From contig WHTM01000001.1 in the NCBI GenBank assembly GCA_009377755.1, forward strand, positions 242,184 through 306,183: a DNA stretch of 64,000 nucleotides, given 5' to 3'. Made by a program: the position numbers and the translations under genes. Below, piece by piece: positions 9,273 through 17,848 of the stretch. The first letter of the stretch is position 1. Every line of letters starts with the position of its first letter. Source of the DNA: Hyphomicrobiales bacterium. GTDB lineage: Bacteria; Pseudomonadota; Alphaproteobacteria; Rhizobiales; Xanthobacteraceae. The notes under the pieces are model-generated. The model was not told the DNA's origin, made no database searches, and saw only the letters and a program-made list of their open reading frames with translations.

Positions 9273-10019
9273 TCAATGCTCGGCGAACAGCGACCCGAAC
9301 CCAGAGCGCCGGTCGGCGATGCCGGCGCGCCGCAGCGCCGACCAATAGGTTGCGGTATTGATGGCGATCACCGGCAGGCCGAGCCATCGCTCGGCCTCGT
9401 CCGCAAGATCGGCGGCGGCGAGGTCCGTCCCGACCTGCACGATTGCATCGACCCCTGACGACACGATCGCCTTGAGCGCATCGCGGATGCGGTCCTCGGT
9501 CGCATGCGCGATCTGCACTTCGCTCGGCTGCTTCAGGCTGTGGACGGCCGCAACCGCATAACCCGACTCCTCGAAGAAGCGCTGCACATGCGCGTCGCCG
9601 ACCGGCTGATACGGCGTGAGCAGCCCGATGTTGCGGACGCCCGCGTAGCGACCCAAAGCATCGACGCAGGCCATCGATCCCATCGTCACCGGCACGCTGG
9701 CGCGCTCCGTCAACCGCGCGAGCAGGGCCTCGCCGCCCGCGCGGCCGCCCCAGAACGTTGGGATCGACATGCCCATGACCAGATGCTGCGGCCGGCAGGT
9801 CATCACGCGGTCGACGGCGCCGAACAGGTCGGGGCCGATCGCCTCGACCATTTTCTCGAATTCGGTATCGTTCGTGAGCGGAAGGTCGTGGATATGAATG
9901 CGCGCGACATGATTGGTCACGCCGTGCGGGCGTATGGCGTCCATCTCGGGCTGGACCGTCGTATTGGTCGACGGGATGATGATGCCGATCTTCAGGCGGT
10001 AGCCCAAGCGGTCGGTCAT
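9273..10019 (-). CDS. Asp/Glu racemase-fold protein (maleate isomerase / arylmalonate decarboxylase-like)
   Basis: A 248-residue cytoplasmic protein starting MTDRLGYRLKIGIIIPSTNT, where the IPSTNT-V-PEM segment is typical of maleate cis-trans isomerases and arylmalonate decarboxylases. In those enzymes two cysteines perform catalysis. The equivalent loops here read VMGMSIPTFWGG and QVGTDLAA, so neither cysteine is obvious and the reaction may differ. The gene follows the VOC gene with a 7-base gap on the same strand, so the two likely form an operon acting on a dicarboxylate-like compound. Confidence 0.75.
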   Translation of the reverse strand: MTDRLGYRLKIGIIIPSTNTTVQPEMDAIRPHGVTNHVARIHIHDLPLTNDTEFEKMVEAIGPDLFGAVDRVMTCRPQHLVMGMSIPTFWGGRAGGEALLARLTERASVPVTMGSMACVDALGRYAGVRNIGLLTPYQPVGDAHVQRFFEESGYAVAAVHSLKQPSEVQIAHATEDRIRDALKAIVSSGVDAIVQVGTDLAAADLADEAERWLGLPVIAINTATYWSALRRAGIADRRSGFGSLFAEH

Positions 10020-10026
10020 CGCCCGC

Positions 10027-10416
10027 TCACGCGTGACTGCGGTCGAGCAGTTCGATGGATACGCCCTGCGGCCCACGGATGAAGCAGACGCGCACGCCGG
10101 GCCGGACCGTGGTCGGCTCCGTGGTGAACTCGGCCCCCTTGCCCTTGAGCTCGGCGGCGATGGCGTCGATGCCGTTGACCGTGAGGCCGAAATGATCGAG
10201 GCCCTGGTACGGCGTCGTCGGCGGTGGATTGACCGCGTCGCCGGCGGCCACCGGCGCGATGAAGATGTTGGCGCCGCCGAGCTTGAGGTCGATGCGGGGT
10301 TTGCCCAGCTGCATGCTGCGGATCACCTCGGCGCCGAGCATGCGTTCGAACCACGCGGCGGTCGCCTCCGGGTCCGGGCTGCGCAAATGGATATGGTCCC
10401 ACGTGTAAGTCGGCAT
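10027..10416 (-). CDS. VOC (glyoxalase/bleomycin-resistance) family protein
   Basis: A 129-residue single-domain VOC protein with two beta-alpha-beta-beta-beta repeats. Candidate metal ligands are the His of TWDHIHL near residue 8, the His of GLDHFGL and the Glu of SIELLD near the C-terminus. Small VOC proteins act as lyases, epimerases, dioxygenases or drug-binding proteins, so the specific reaction is not assignable. It is the first gene of a two-gene unit with the racemase-fold protein and probably acts on a related compound. Confidence 0.8.
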   Translation of the reverse strand: MPTYTWDHIHLRSPDPEATAAWFERMLGAEVIRSMQLGKPRIDLKLGGANIFIAPVAAGDAVNPPPTTPYQGLDHFGLTVNGIDAIAAELKGKGAEFTTEPTTVRPGVRVCFIRGPQGVSIELLDRSHA

Positions 10417-10655
10417 GACGGCTCCCCGCGTTTGGCGTGCTGAGGCAAAGCCTGTACGAACGTCGGAACCGGGACACTAGGATAGGCGCGCCCGCGACGG
10501 CAACCGCATTGTTGCGCCTCCGCATGCCTTGCCGGCGAAATGGAGGGATTGCCGAGCCGCCGGAGTCGTGCTGAGCTTCTCGGCATCCCGGGTTCGGCCA
10601 AGGCGGCTTGATCGTGAACGGTCGCGTACGCATCGAAGCGGCGGGGAACGCCGGA

Positions 10656-11825
10656 ATGCGCCGGCGAAGTCTGTCCGCCGCCGCGGTTGCCCTCGTCCTT
10701 GCTGCCGTTCCGCTGGCCGCGTTCCCGGCGCCCGTGCAGGCCGCGCCGGATGCCGGCGTCGTCCATATCGGGACGTTCGACAGACCCGTCTATGTCACGG
10801 TTGCGCCCGGTCGGCCGCAGAACCTGTTCGTGGTCGAACAGCCGGGCCGGATCCAGATCTTGCGCAACGAGGTGCGGCTCGCGCGGCCGTTCCTCGACCT
10901 CACCGACATCGTCCTCTCCGGCAGCGGCGAGCAGGGGCTGCTCTCCGTCGCCTTTCCGCCCGACTACGACAGTACTGGCCGCTTCTACGTCGCCTTCAAC
11001 AACAGCGATGGCGACATCGAGATCGACGAATTCATGCGCTCCGCCGGCAGGCCGGTCCGGGCGGACTTCGCCAGCCGGCGCGTCGTTCTCGTCATCCCGC
11101 ATCGCGGTGCATCGAACCACAATGGCGGACAATTGCAGTTCGGCCCGGAAGACGGGTTGCTCTACATCTCCACCGGCGACGGCGGCAATCTCTCGCCTCG
11201 CGGCGAACCGGCACGCAAGCTCAACAACCTGCTCGGCAAGATCCTGCGCATCGATCCGCGCCAGCGCGGCTCCAAGGCCTACCGCGTGCCGAGGAGCAAT
11301 CCCTTCGTCGTTGGGCCGGGACGCGGCGAGATCTTCGCCTACGGCCTGCGCAATCCCTGGCGCTTCTCCTTCGACGGCAAACGGATTGCGATCGCCGATG
11401 TCGGCCAGGGACGCCGTGAGGAGGTCAACGTCCTGCGGACGAAAGCCGCCGCCGGCGTGAATTTCGGCTGGCCGCAATTCGAAGGCGACGTCGTCTTCGA
11501 CAACGACCGGCCTGGTCCGCACCCGGCAACCTTCCCGATCCTCACCTACGATCACGACGGCGGCGGCTGCGCGGTCATCGGCGGTTACGTGGTCCACGAT
11601 CCCGACATTCCATCCCTCAACGGCCGTTATCTCTACGGCGACGCCTGCATCGGCGATGTCCGCAGCTTCATCCCGAAGGTGCCGGCCCAGCAGGCGCGGC
11701 ACGACCGGGCGACCGGCATCAACCTTCCGGGGCTGGGCAGCTTCGGCCAGGGCTTCAACGGCCGGATCTACCTCGCGCAGACCGGTGGCGGCGTTTGGCG
11801 CCTGATACCGCCTGCCTTGCCCTAG
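10656..11825 (+). CDS. PQQ-dependent sugar dehydrogenase (YliI-like, periplasmic)
   Basis: A 389-residue six-bladed beta-propeller of the soluble aldose sugar dehydrogenase family, which oxidises sugars in the periplasm with pyrroloquinoline quinone. The ATG at 10656 is chosen because the next residues form a signal peptide (RRRSLSAAAVALVLAA ending PVQA). A TTG at 10608 is possible but unnecessary. Family motifs are VVEQPGRI, GEQGLLSVAF, ASNHNGGQL, STGDGG, GLRNPWR, IADVGQ and NFGWP. No PQQ biosynthesis genes are in the window. It is transcribed in the same direction as the downstream TctC receptor, about 95 bases away. Confidence 0.9.
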   Translation: MRRRSLSAAAVALVLAAVPLAAFPAPVQAAPDAGVVHIGTFDRPVYVTVAPGRPQNLFVVEQPGRIQILRNEVRLARPFLDLTDIVLSGSGEQGLLSVAFPPDYDSTGRFYVAFNNSDGDIEIDEFMRSAGRPVRADFASRRVVLVIPHRGASNHNGGQLQFGPEDGLLYISTGDGGNLSPRGEPARKLNNLLGKILRIDPRQRGSKAYRVPRSNPFVVGPGRGEIFAYGLRNPWRFSFDGKRIAIADVGQGRREEVNVLRTKAAAGVNFGWPQFEGDVVFDNDRPGPHPATFPILTYDHDGGGCAVIGGYVVHDPDIPSLNGRYLYGDACIGDVRSFIPKVPAQQARHDRATGINLPGLGSFGQGFNGRIYLAQTGGGVWRLIPPALP

Positions 11826-11919
11826 AGAGGGTGGTGAGAGGGCGGTCGCTCCTTCCAAGCGCAACGGCAAATTGCTACGATTCTCGCCGGCATCGTGAGA
11901 ATGCCGCCCGGGGACCGCT

Positions 11920-12900
11920 ATGATCAGCAATCGAAATATTCGGTCGGTTGTCGCAGCCGCCGCCGTCGCGGTGACGACAAACGGATCGGCTGTTGCGCAG
12001 AACTATCCCGACAAGCCGATCAAGATCATCATCCCGTCCGCGGCCGGCGGGCCGACCGACGTACCGGCACGCTTCGCGCAGCAGTTCCTGCCGCCGAAGT
12101 TCGGACAGCCGGTGGTCATCGAGAACCGCGGCGGGGCCGCCGGCGCGATCGGCGCCCGGGCAGTCGCGAGCGCACCGCCGGACGGCTATACGCTGATGAT
12201 CGGCAACACCAGCACGCTCGCGGTGATCCCGGCGGTGTCGGCCAGCGCCGGCTACAACCCGGTGAAGGACTTCACGCCGATTGCCAAGGTCACCGAGGGG
12301 TTCCAGATCCTGGTCGTGCATCCCGACTCGCCGTGGAAGACGGTCAAGGAGCTGATCGACTACGCCAAGGCCAATCCCGGCAAGCTCAACTATGCGAGTA
12401 CCGGACCCGGCGGCCTGCCGCATCTCGCGGCCGAGCTGTTCATGCTGCGCAGCGGCACAAAGATGACCAACGTTTCCTACCGCAGCGGCGGCGAATCCAA
12501 CACCGCGGTGCTGACCGGGGCGGTCGATCTCACCTTCGAGAACGTCGCCATCCTGGGCGCGCTGGTCCGCGACGGCAAGCTGCGCGCGCTCGGTGTGCAG
12601 AACAAGGCCCGCACCCAGGTCATGCCCAACGTGCCGACCATGGCGGAGGCCGGCGTTCCGGACTGCGAAGCCAATACCTTCTTCGGTCTGGTCGCGCCCG
12701 CGGGAACGCCGGCGGGCATCGTCGCCCGCCTCAATGTGGCGATGAACGAAGGCATGCAGCAGCCGGAGGTGCAGAAGCGGATCAACGCGCTCGGCACCAC
12801 GGCGACGGCGGGGACGCCGGCGGACTTCGCCGCCTATATCGCCCTGCAGCACAAGAAGTGGGTCGAGGTCGGCAAGGCCGCGGGGGTGAAGATTCAGTGA
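11920..12900 (+). CDS. TctC/Bug-family solute receptor (1)
   Basis: A 326-residue periplasmic tripartite-tricarboxylate-transporter receptor with an N-terminal signal (VVAAAAVAVTTNGSAVAQ). The mature protein starts NYPDKPIKIIIPSAAGGPTD. Other family marks are VVIENRGGAAGAIGA, APPDGYTLMIG, GKLNYAST and PNVPTMAEAG. Receptors of this family capture carboxylates or aromatic acids and often occur without their own TctA/TctB. None is encoded in this window. A CGGGGA sequence precedes the ATG. Confidence 0.92.
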   Translation: MISNRNIRSVVAAAAVAVTTNGSAVAQNYPDKPIKIIIPSAAGGPTDVPARFAQQFLPPKFGQPVVIENRGGAAGAIGARAVASAPPDGYTLMIGNTSTLAVIPAVSASAGYNPVKDFTPIAKVTEGFQILVVHPDSPWKTVKELIDYAKANPGKLNYASTGPGGLPHLAAELFMLRSGTKMTNVSYRSGGESNTAVLTGAVDLTFENVAILGALVRDGKLRALGVQNKARTQVMPNVPTMAEAGVPDCEANTFFGLVAPAGTPAGIVARLNVAMNEGMQQPEVQKRINALGTTATAGTPADFAAYIALQHKKWVEVGKAAGVKIQ

Positions 12901-13018
12901 CGAGCGCTGTAGCAACCATTGAGTGGCGGCAGGGTCCCAAACCCTTTACTGATACCCCCGTGATACCCCAACGCTTCCAGCATGAAACCTACATCCAGCC
13001 GGACCTGGGAGGTCGACG

Positions 13019-13597
13019 ATGCCAGCAGCACCAGCATTGACCCGCAGGCATGTTCTTAGTGGAGTGTCCGGCGCCTTGGCGATCACGGCGGCCGGAGTCG
13101 GCGTGGCTGCTGCGGCAGCAGAAGACCCCGACGCGGGGATCAGGGAGCTGCCTCCCTCGCGCGACACGGTGAGTCCTCAAGCACTCGGCCCGGAGACCGA
13201 TCTGACGCTGGGGGCATACGACTTCCAGCCCGTCGATAATGTTTCCTACGAATACGTCGCGCCGTGCGGTGTGCGGCTGACCTCGGGGTCGACCAAAACT
13301 TTCTATGCCGGTTTGCACTTGCCGGCCGGCAGCCGCATCTTTGTCGCCTGGGTCTACCTCAACCCCAACGGCGCTTCGCGATCTGTGCGCCTGAGGCGCT
13401 ACCGGCCGCTCAACCCGGCGCTTACGACGCTGGGCGAAGCCAGCTCCACGACCGGCAGCGATGTCGAGGCCGTCAGGATCACGGTCACCCCCCACACCGT
13501 GGACGCGCGTTGGAACTACCAGCTCGGCCAGGTCCTCCTCGTTGCTGGTGGCCCGATTCTGTACGGCGGCAGGATCAGGTACCGGCCACCCGCGTAG
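13019..13597 (+). CDS. Tat-type secreted protein of unknown function
   Basis: A 192-residue protein with a perfect GGAGG site before its ATG. The N-terminus TRRHVLSGVSGALAITAAG has an RR motif followed by a hydrophobic stretch and an Ala-rich cleavage region, consistent with Tat export. The remainder is rich in beta-strand-forming residues, Thr and Pro, with one Cys (APCGVRLTSG), and looks like a single beta-sandwich. I do not recognise the family. It ends 10 bases before the P450 start on the same strand, so the two are probably co-transcribed. Confidence 0.7.
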   Translation: MPAAPALTRRHVLSGVSGALAITAAGVGVAAAAAEDPDAGIRELPPSRDTVSPQALGPETDLTLGAYDFQPVDNVSYEYVAPCGVRLTSGSTKTFYAGLHLPAGSRIFVAWVYLNPNGASRSVRLRRYRPLNPALTTLGEASSTTGSDVEAVRITVTPHTVDARWNYQLGQVLLVAGGPILYGGRIRYRPPA

Positions 13598-13607
13598 CGG
13601 AGGACCG

Positions 13608-14861
13608 ATGACCGCACTCGCCGACATGACTCGCGGCAAGTCCGCCGAACTCGACCGCAGCAAGGTCGTCGACATCGACCTCGGCGGCAGCGCATTCAAG
13701 CAGAATGCCCACCGGCTTATGGCCGAATGGGCGAGAAGTCCTCCATTCTATGTGCTGTCGTATGGACCTCCGCAGGTGGTGTGTGGCCGCTATGCCGACG
13801 TGCAGGAAGTGTTCGCCGATCCCGAGCGCTTCTCGTCCGAGATGCCGCGCGGCCGCGGGTTCGAGCAGTTCGACAAGTTCATGGGCCTGCAGTTCATCAC
13901 CCAGATGGACGGCGAGCGGCACGCCCGCATCCGACGTCTGCTGCTTCCGGCGTTTTCGGCGCGCAGTCTCGCCCGCCTGGCGTCGGGCATCACCGGAATC
14001 GTCGACGCGATGCTCGACGCAATCGAGAACGGGGCTGATGAGTTCGACGCGATGGAGGATTTTGGCGCACAGCTCGTCGGCAATGCGCTGCTCACCGCGA
14101 TGCTGAACCTCGACGAGCATCAGAAGCAGGCGTTCCTCGCCTTCCACGACGTGCTGCCGCGCACGACCTACACCAAGCCCGGCGAGCCGTTCCCGCCGGA
14201 ATGCGTCGCGGCATTCGACCGTGCCGGCGCCATCGTCAACCAGCTCATCGCCGAGAAGAGGACCACGCCGGGCGCCGACTTCATCAGCGACCTGATCGCG
14301 GCGCGCGACCAAGGCGACAAGCTCACCGACCGGGAACTGTTCGATCAGATCTTCACGATCTGCGGCGCGGCGCTGTCGGCTACCAGCCGGTCGGCCGGCG
14401 GGACGCTCTACACGCTCTATACCCATCCGGATCAGCTCGCCGAACTGGTGCGCGATCCGAGCCTGATCCCTGCGGCCATCGAGGAGTGCCTGCGCCTCGC
14501 CAGCAACGGCTACTTCACCTTTCCGCGCATCGCGACGCGCGACACCGAGGTGGGCGGAACGCGGATCCTAAAGGGCATGGTGGTGCGGCCCTCGCCGCTA
14601 GCGGCAAACTACGACCCCGACGTGTTCCCCGATCCGCTGCGCTTCGACATCCGCCGCAACCCGAAGCGGATCATGGCGTTCGGCACCGGGCCGCACCACT
14701 GCATCGGCAATATCCTCGGCCGCACCACCATCACGATCGCGATCACGCGGCTGCTGGCGCGGTTTCCAAGTGCGCGGCTGGCCGATCCGGACTTCGTGCC
14801 GAGCTACGGCGGCGCGGTCGGGGAACTGCGGCTGGAGCATCTGCCGATCCGGATCCATTGA
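13608..14861 (+). CDS. Cytochrome P450
   Basis: A 417-residue soluble bacterial-type P450 monooxygenase. The heme-binding loop FGTGPHHCIG places the axial ligand at Cys365. The ExxR motif is seen in EECLRL, and the I-helix segment CGAALSATSRSAGG departs from the usual AGxxT consensus. It has a GCGGAGGA site and starts MTALADMTRG. It needs an electron donor (ferredoxin/reductase), and none is encoded nearby. Its position directly after a Tat-exported unknown and before a TctC receptor suggests oxidation of an imported small molecule, but the substrate is unknown. Confidence 0.92.
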   Translation: MTALADMTRGKSAELDRSKVVDIDLGGSAFKQNAHRLMAEWARSPPFYVLSYGPPQVVCGRYADVQEVFADPERFSSEMPRGRGFEQFDKFMGLQFITQMDGERHARIRRLLLPAFSARSLARLASGITGIVDAMLDAIENGADEFDAMEDFGAQLVGNALLTAMLNLDEHQKQAFLAFHDVLPRTTYTKPGEPFPPECVAAFDRAGAIVNQLIAEKRTTPGADFISDLIAARDQGDKLTDRELFDQIFTICGAALSATSRSAGGTLYTLYTHPDQLAELVRDPSLIPAAIEECLRLASNGYFTFPRIATRDTEVGGTRILKGMVVRPSPLAANYDPDVFPDPLRFDIRRNPKRIMAFGTGPHHCIGNILGRTTITIAITRLLARFPSARLADPDFVPSYGGAVGELRLEHLPIRIH

Positions 14862-14893
14862 CGATTGCGTGCGGACGCCTCAGGAGGAACATC

Positions 14894-14902
14894 ATGAAAA
14901 GA
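14894..14902 (+). promoter_or_regulatory. Original start site of the disrupted TctC gene
   Basis: An AGGAGGAAC ribosome site precedes an ATG at 14894, giving ATG AAA AGA, and the repeat element begins two bases later. Reading this frame, translation enters the repeat and hits TGA at 15011-15013. Removing the repeat joins this start, in frame, to the signal peptide of the TctC gene, so this is probably the ancestral start of that gene. Confidence 0.6.
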
Positions 14903-14903
14903 C

Positions 14904-15069
14904 CTAGTGCTCCGCTTCCGAAGTTCGTGATACGTTGCAGCACCTTCTGGCACGAACTTCGGAAGCAAAGGGGCACTAGCAAGTCTATGATTCTAGTGCC
15001 GCTTTCGATTTGAAGTTCCTGAATGAGAGTGCGGCAAGTGGTGCAGGAACTTCAAATCGGCGGCACTAG
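14904..15069. repeat. 166-bp bipartite CTAG-bounded hairpin repeat, copy 1
   Basis: Two adjacent long inverted repeats. Unit A (14904-14979) has a 16-bp inner stem GCTTCCGAAGTTCGTG. A constant 13-bp spacer follows. Unit B (14993-15069) has outer arms CTAGTGCCG/CGGCACTAG and a 15-bp inner stem GATTTGAAGTTCCTG. Both units begin and end with CTAG. A second copy lies at 32163-32328 with the same unit lengths and spacer; I count 7 differences in 166 bases. It resembles a non-autonomous MITE or a dimeric REP-type element. Confidence 0.9.
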
Positions 15070-16057
15070 CGCGACACTAACGACCACACGACGAGAGCTG
15101 CTGGCCGGGCTTGCGGCCATGGCCGCGCTTCCGGTGACGGCCTACGCGCAGGCCGAAGCCTGGCCGCAGAAGCCGGTCCGGGTGCTGGTCGGATTCGCGG
15201 CCGGCGGCAACATCGACAATCTCGCGCGGCTGACCTGCGCGCGCCTGAGCGAGACATTCGGCCAGCAGTTCGTGGTGGAAAATCGCGTCGGCGCCATGGG
15301 CTCGCTGGCGGCCGATGCGGTCGCCAAGGCGCCGGCCGACGGCTACATGCTGTTCTGGGCCGGGACTGGAACCGTCTCGATCTTCCCGGCCATGGGCAAG
15401 ACGCCCTACGACACCGCCAAGGATTTCGAGCCGGTCAGCCTGATCGGCACCAGCCCGCAGGTGCTGATCGTCAACGTGAATGTCCCGGCGAAGTCCGTGG
15501 CGGAATTCATCGCGCACGTGAAGACGCAGCCGGGCAAGCTGTCCTACGGCGGCGGCGGCGGTCCGGGCAGCGTCAGCAATCTGCTGATGCAGCTATTCCT
15601 CAAGCGCGCCGGGCTGGAAATGATCCCGGTGAGCTATCGCGGAACCGCGCCGGCGCTGACCGACCTGATCGGCGGCCACATCCCAGCGATGTTCATCCCG
15701 CTTCCCGAGGCGTTGGCGCAGGCGAAGAGCGGCAAGATCCGCATTCTCGGGATCTCGAGCGGCACGCGCGCGCCGCAGGCGCCCGACGTTCCCACGATCG
15801 CCGAGTCCGGCTTTCCCGGCTACGACATTGTCAGCTGGAACGGCATGCTGGCGCCGGCGGGCACACCCAAGGAGATCATCGACAAGATCGCCGCCGAGTT
15901 CGTGCGCGCGGCGAAGGACCCGGCGTTCATCGCGCATATGGACAAGTACGGTGCCGATCCGCGCGGCCTCGCGCCGCAGGAGTTCGCCAAGTTCCTGGAG
16001 CAGGACAGGGCCTTGTGGGCGGACGCCGTGAAACTCGCTGGTGTCAAGCTGCGCTAG
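15023..16057 (+). CDS. TctC/Bug-family solute receptor (2), 5' end rewritten by a repeat insertion
   Basis: Periplasmic receptor body with a Tat/Sec-like signal (TTTRRELLAGLAAMAALP ending AYAQA) and family motifs KPVRVLVGFAAGGNID, VVENRVGAMG and APDVPTIAESG. The longest frame, starting at the ATG at 15023, lies inside hairpin unit B of the repeat. Its first 16 codons are repeat-derived and its ribosome site is weak (GAAG). The probable ancestral start is the ATG at 14894, now cut off by a stop inside the repeat. The gene is therefore either re-initiated from the repeat or inactive. The rest of the frame is intact to the stop. Confidence 0.8.
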   Translation: MRVRQVVQELQIGGTSATLTTTRRELLAGLAAMAALPVTAYAQAEAWPQKPVRVLVGFAAGGNIDNLARLTCARLSETFGQQFVVENRVGAMGSLAADAVAKAPADGYMLFWAGTGTVSIFPAMGKTPYDTAKDFEPVSLIGTSPQVLIVNVNVPAKSVAEFIAHVKTQPGKLSYGGGGGPGSVSNLLMQLFLKRAGLEMIPVSYRGTAPALTDLIGGHIPAMFIPLPEALAQAKSGKIRILGISSGTRAPQAPDVPTIAESGFPGYDIVSWNGMLAPAGTPKEIIDKIAAEFVRAAKDPAFIAHMDKYGADPRGLAPQEFAKFLEQDRALWADAVKLAGVKLR

Positions 16058-16094
16058 CCGGCATCATTGACCACCCGGCTCGCTGCGCTCGCCT

Positions 16095-16120
16095 CACTCC
16101 CCCTTTCAGGGGAGAGAGTG
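16095..16120. terminator. Hairpin between convergent TctC genes
   Basis: Inverted repeat CCCCT-ttc-AGGGG extended by CACTC/GAGTG arms with a small bulge. It sits in the 72-base gap between the stops of two convergent receptor genes, where a bidirectional terminator is expected. There is no clear T-run on either side. Confidence 0.5.
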
Positions 16121-16129
16121 AAGCGTGGA

Positions 16130-17116
16130 TCACTTCGGCTTGAGGCCCGACGCCTCCACGACCGGGCGCCACCGCGCGATCTCGGACGCAACGAAGGCAG
16201 TGAATTCCGGCGCCGTCTCGGTCTTTGGTTCGAAGCCGAGCCTGGCCATGCTCACGGCGAGTTCCGACGTCTTCAGCACGGCATTGATGTCGGTATTGAG
16301 TTTGTGCACGACCGCCGTCGGCGTGCCTTTGGGAGCGAGAATCCCCGCCCAGAATCCCAACGACAATTGCGGCAGCCCGCTTTCCTTCATGGTCGGCACG
16401 TCCGGCAGCAGACGGCTGCGGGTCTCGCTGGTGACCGCCAGCGGCCTGATCTTTCCCTGCTTGATCAGCGGAAGCAGGGTGGCGGAGGTGCCGAAATTCA
16501 TTTGGATGCGGCCGCCCAGCATGTCGGTGATCGCCTGTGCACCACCCTTGTAGGGAATGCTGGCAATGTCAGTCTTGGTGATCGCCTTGAAGGACTCGCC
16601 GAGAAAGTGCGGCAGCGTGCCAAGTCCAAAGCCGAAATTGAGCTTGCCCGGATTGGCCTTGGCATAAGCAACAAATTCGCTGACCGATTTGGCCGGCACA
16701 CTCGGCGCGACCACCAGGATTTGCGGCGTGGTCACCAGCGAGGCGACGGCGGCAAAGTCCTTGCCCGAGTCGTAGCCCGCGTGAGGATACATCGACGCAC
16801 TGATGGCGAAGCTCGATGCGGCGACAAGGAGCGTGTAGCCGTCCGGCTCGGCGGTGGCTACGACCTTGTTACCAAGCGTAGTGCCGGCGCCAGGCCGATT
16901 TTCGACGATGATGATCTGGCCGATACGCGCCGCCAGATGCTGCATGACAACCCGGGCCAGCACATCGACCGGCGACCCCGGGGTGAGCGGTACGATCACC
17001 TTGACCGGTTTGGATGGATAGTCCTCGGCGACGGCGGCAGTGAGCACAATCGCCGGGAACGCGATGGCAGCGAGCCCGAGCAGTACAAGTCGCAAAAGCG
17101 TGGTCCAGCGCCGCAT
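16130..17116 (-). CDS. TctC/Bug-family solute receptor (3)
   Basis: A 328-residue periplasmic receptor. The ATG at 17116 is preferred because GGGGAAGC precedes it and the signal peptide follows directly (LLRLVLLGLAAIAFPAIVLTAAVA). The mature protein begins EDYPSKPVKVIVPLTPGSPVD. Family motifs VVENRPGAGTTLG, EPDGYTLLV and LLPDVPTMKESG are present. The gene is convergent with receptor 2; no TctA/TctB membrane components lie in the window. Ligand unknown, probably a carboxylate. Confidence 0.9.
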   Translation of the reverse strand: MRRWTTLLRLVLLGLAAIAFPAIVLTAAVAEDYPSKPVKVIVPLTPGSPVDVLARVVMQHLAARIGQIIIVENRPGAGTTLGNKVVATAEPDGYTLLVAASSFAISASMYPHAGYDSGKDFAAVASLVTTPQILVVAPSVPAKSVSEFVAYAKANPGKLNFGFGLGTLPHFLGESFKAITKTDIASIPYKGGAQAITDMLGGRIQMNFGTSATLLPLIKQGKIRPLAVTSETRSRLLPDVPTMKESGLPQLSLGFWAGILAPKGTPTAVVHKLNTDINAVLKTSELAVSMARLGFEPKTETAPEFTAFVASEIARWRPVVEASGLKPK

Positions 17117-17369
17117 GCTTCCCCGTGTGTTTCCTCGTTGTGTCTTCCTTCGGCCGGTCGATGCCGCCAGCGAAGGCCGTCGCTGATTATCATTGGATTT
17201 CTCCGGCATTCATAGCCGGATCGCGGGGGGACGCCCGCGGCGCGCCGCATCAAGGCAAAATCTTGTCGCAATTCAGGCGGTTACGTTCAGGGCCGGTTCA
17301 GGTCGTGCTTGCGACGATAGTCCCGAAGGAGCCTTCATGTTACCGACAGCTCCTGTTGGAGGTGACGTC

Positions 17370-17660
17370 ATGACCAAGACTTTGACCGCGCTCGCAGCCG
17401 CCGCGACGATCGCCGTGGCCGCTATGGCCGCACCCACCAGCGCCGAAGCGCGCGGCCGCGGCGGCGCGCTCGCGGCCGGCATCATCGGTGGCCTCGCAGC
17501 CGGCGCCATCATCGGCTCCGCTGCCGCCGGGGCTTACGGGCCTTACGGCCACTACGGACCCGGGCCCTATTACGTTTACGGCCCGCGGTGCTTTTGGACG
17601 CGTCAACGCGTGTGGGACGGTTACGGCTGGCGTCGCGCGCGCGTGCGCGTCTGTGACTGA
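17370..17660 (+). CDS. Small secreted glycine-zipper protein, paralogue 1
   Basis: A 96-residue exported protein with a strong GGAGGTGAC site at the ATG. A signal peptide (TLTALAAAATIAVAAMAAPTSAEA) is followed by a glycine-zipper helix (AAGIIGGLAAGAIIGSA), a Gly/Tyr/Pro-rich stretch and a C-terminal CFWTRQRVWDGYGWR...VRVCD with two Cys that could form a disulfide. It shares its start (MTKTL), zipper and C-terminal pattern with the gene at 17849, so the two are a tandem duplication. Such proteins are common in Bradyrhizobium-like genomes. Function unknown; probably periplasmic or outer-membrane associated. Confidence 0.75.
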   Translation: MTKTLTALAAAATIAVAAMAAPTSAEARGRGGALAAGIIGGLAAGAIIGSAAAGAYGPYGHYGPGPYYVYGPRCFWTRQRVWDGYGWRRARVRVCD

Positions 17661-17848
17661 CCCACGATCGGCCTTCCAGTAACGATCCGGGCGTCGTATT
17701 GCGGCACCCGGATTTTTTTGCGGGACCGCCCAGCGCGGATTCACGACTCGTTTACGCTCGGACCCTCATGCTCCGGCAGCAAGTGGAATTCCTCTGGGGA
17801 CGTGTTGGCGGCCGGTCCCTTCCGTGCCGCTGCTGTGGGAGACGGACC

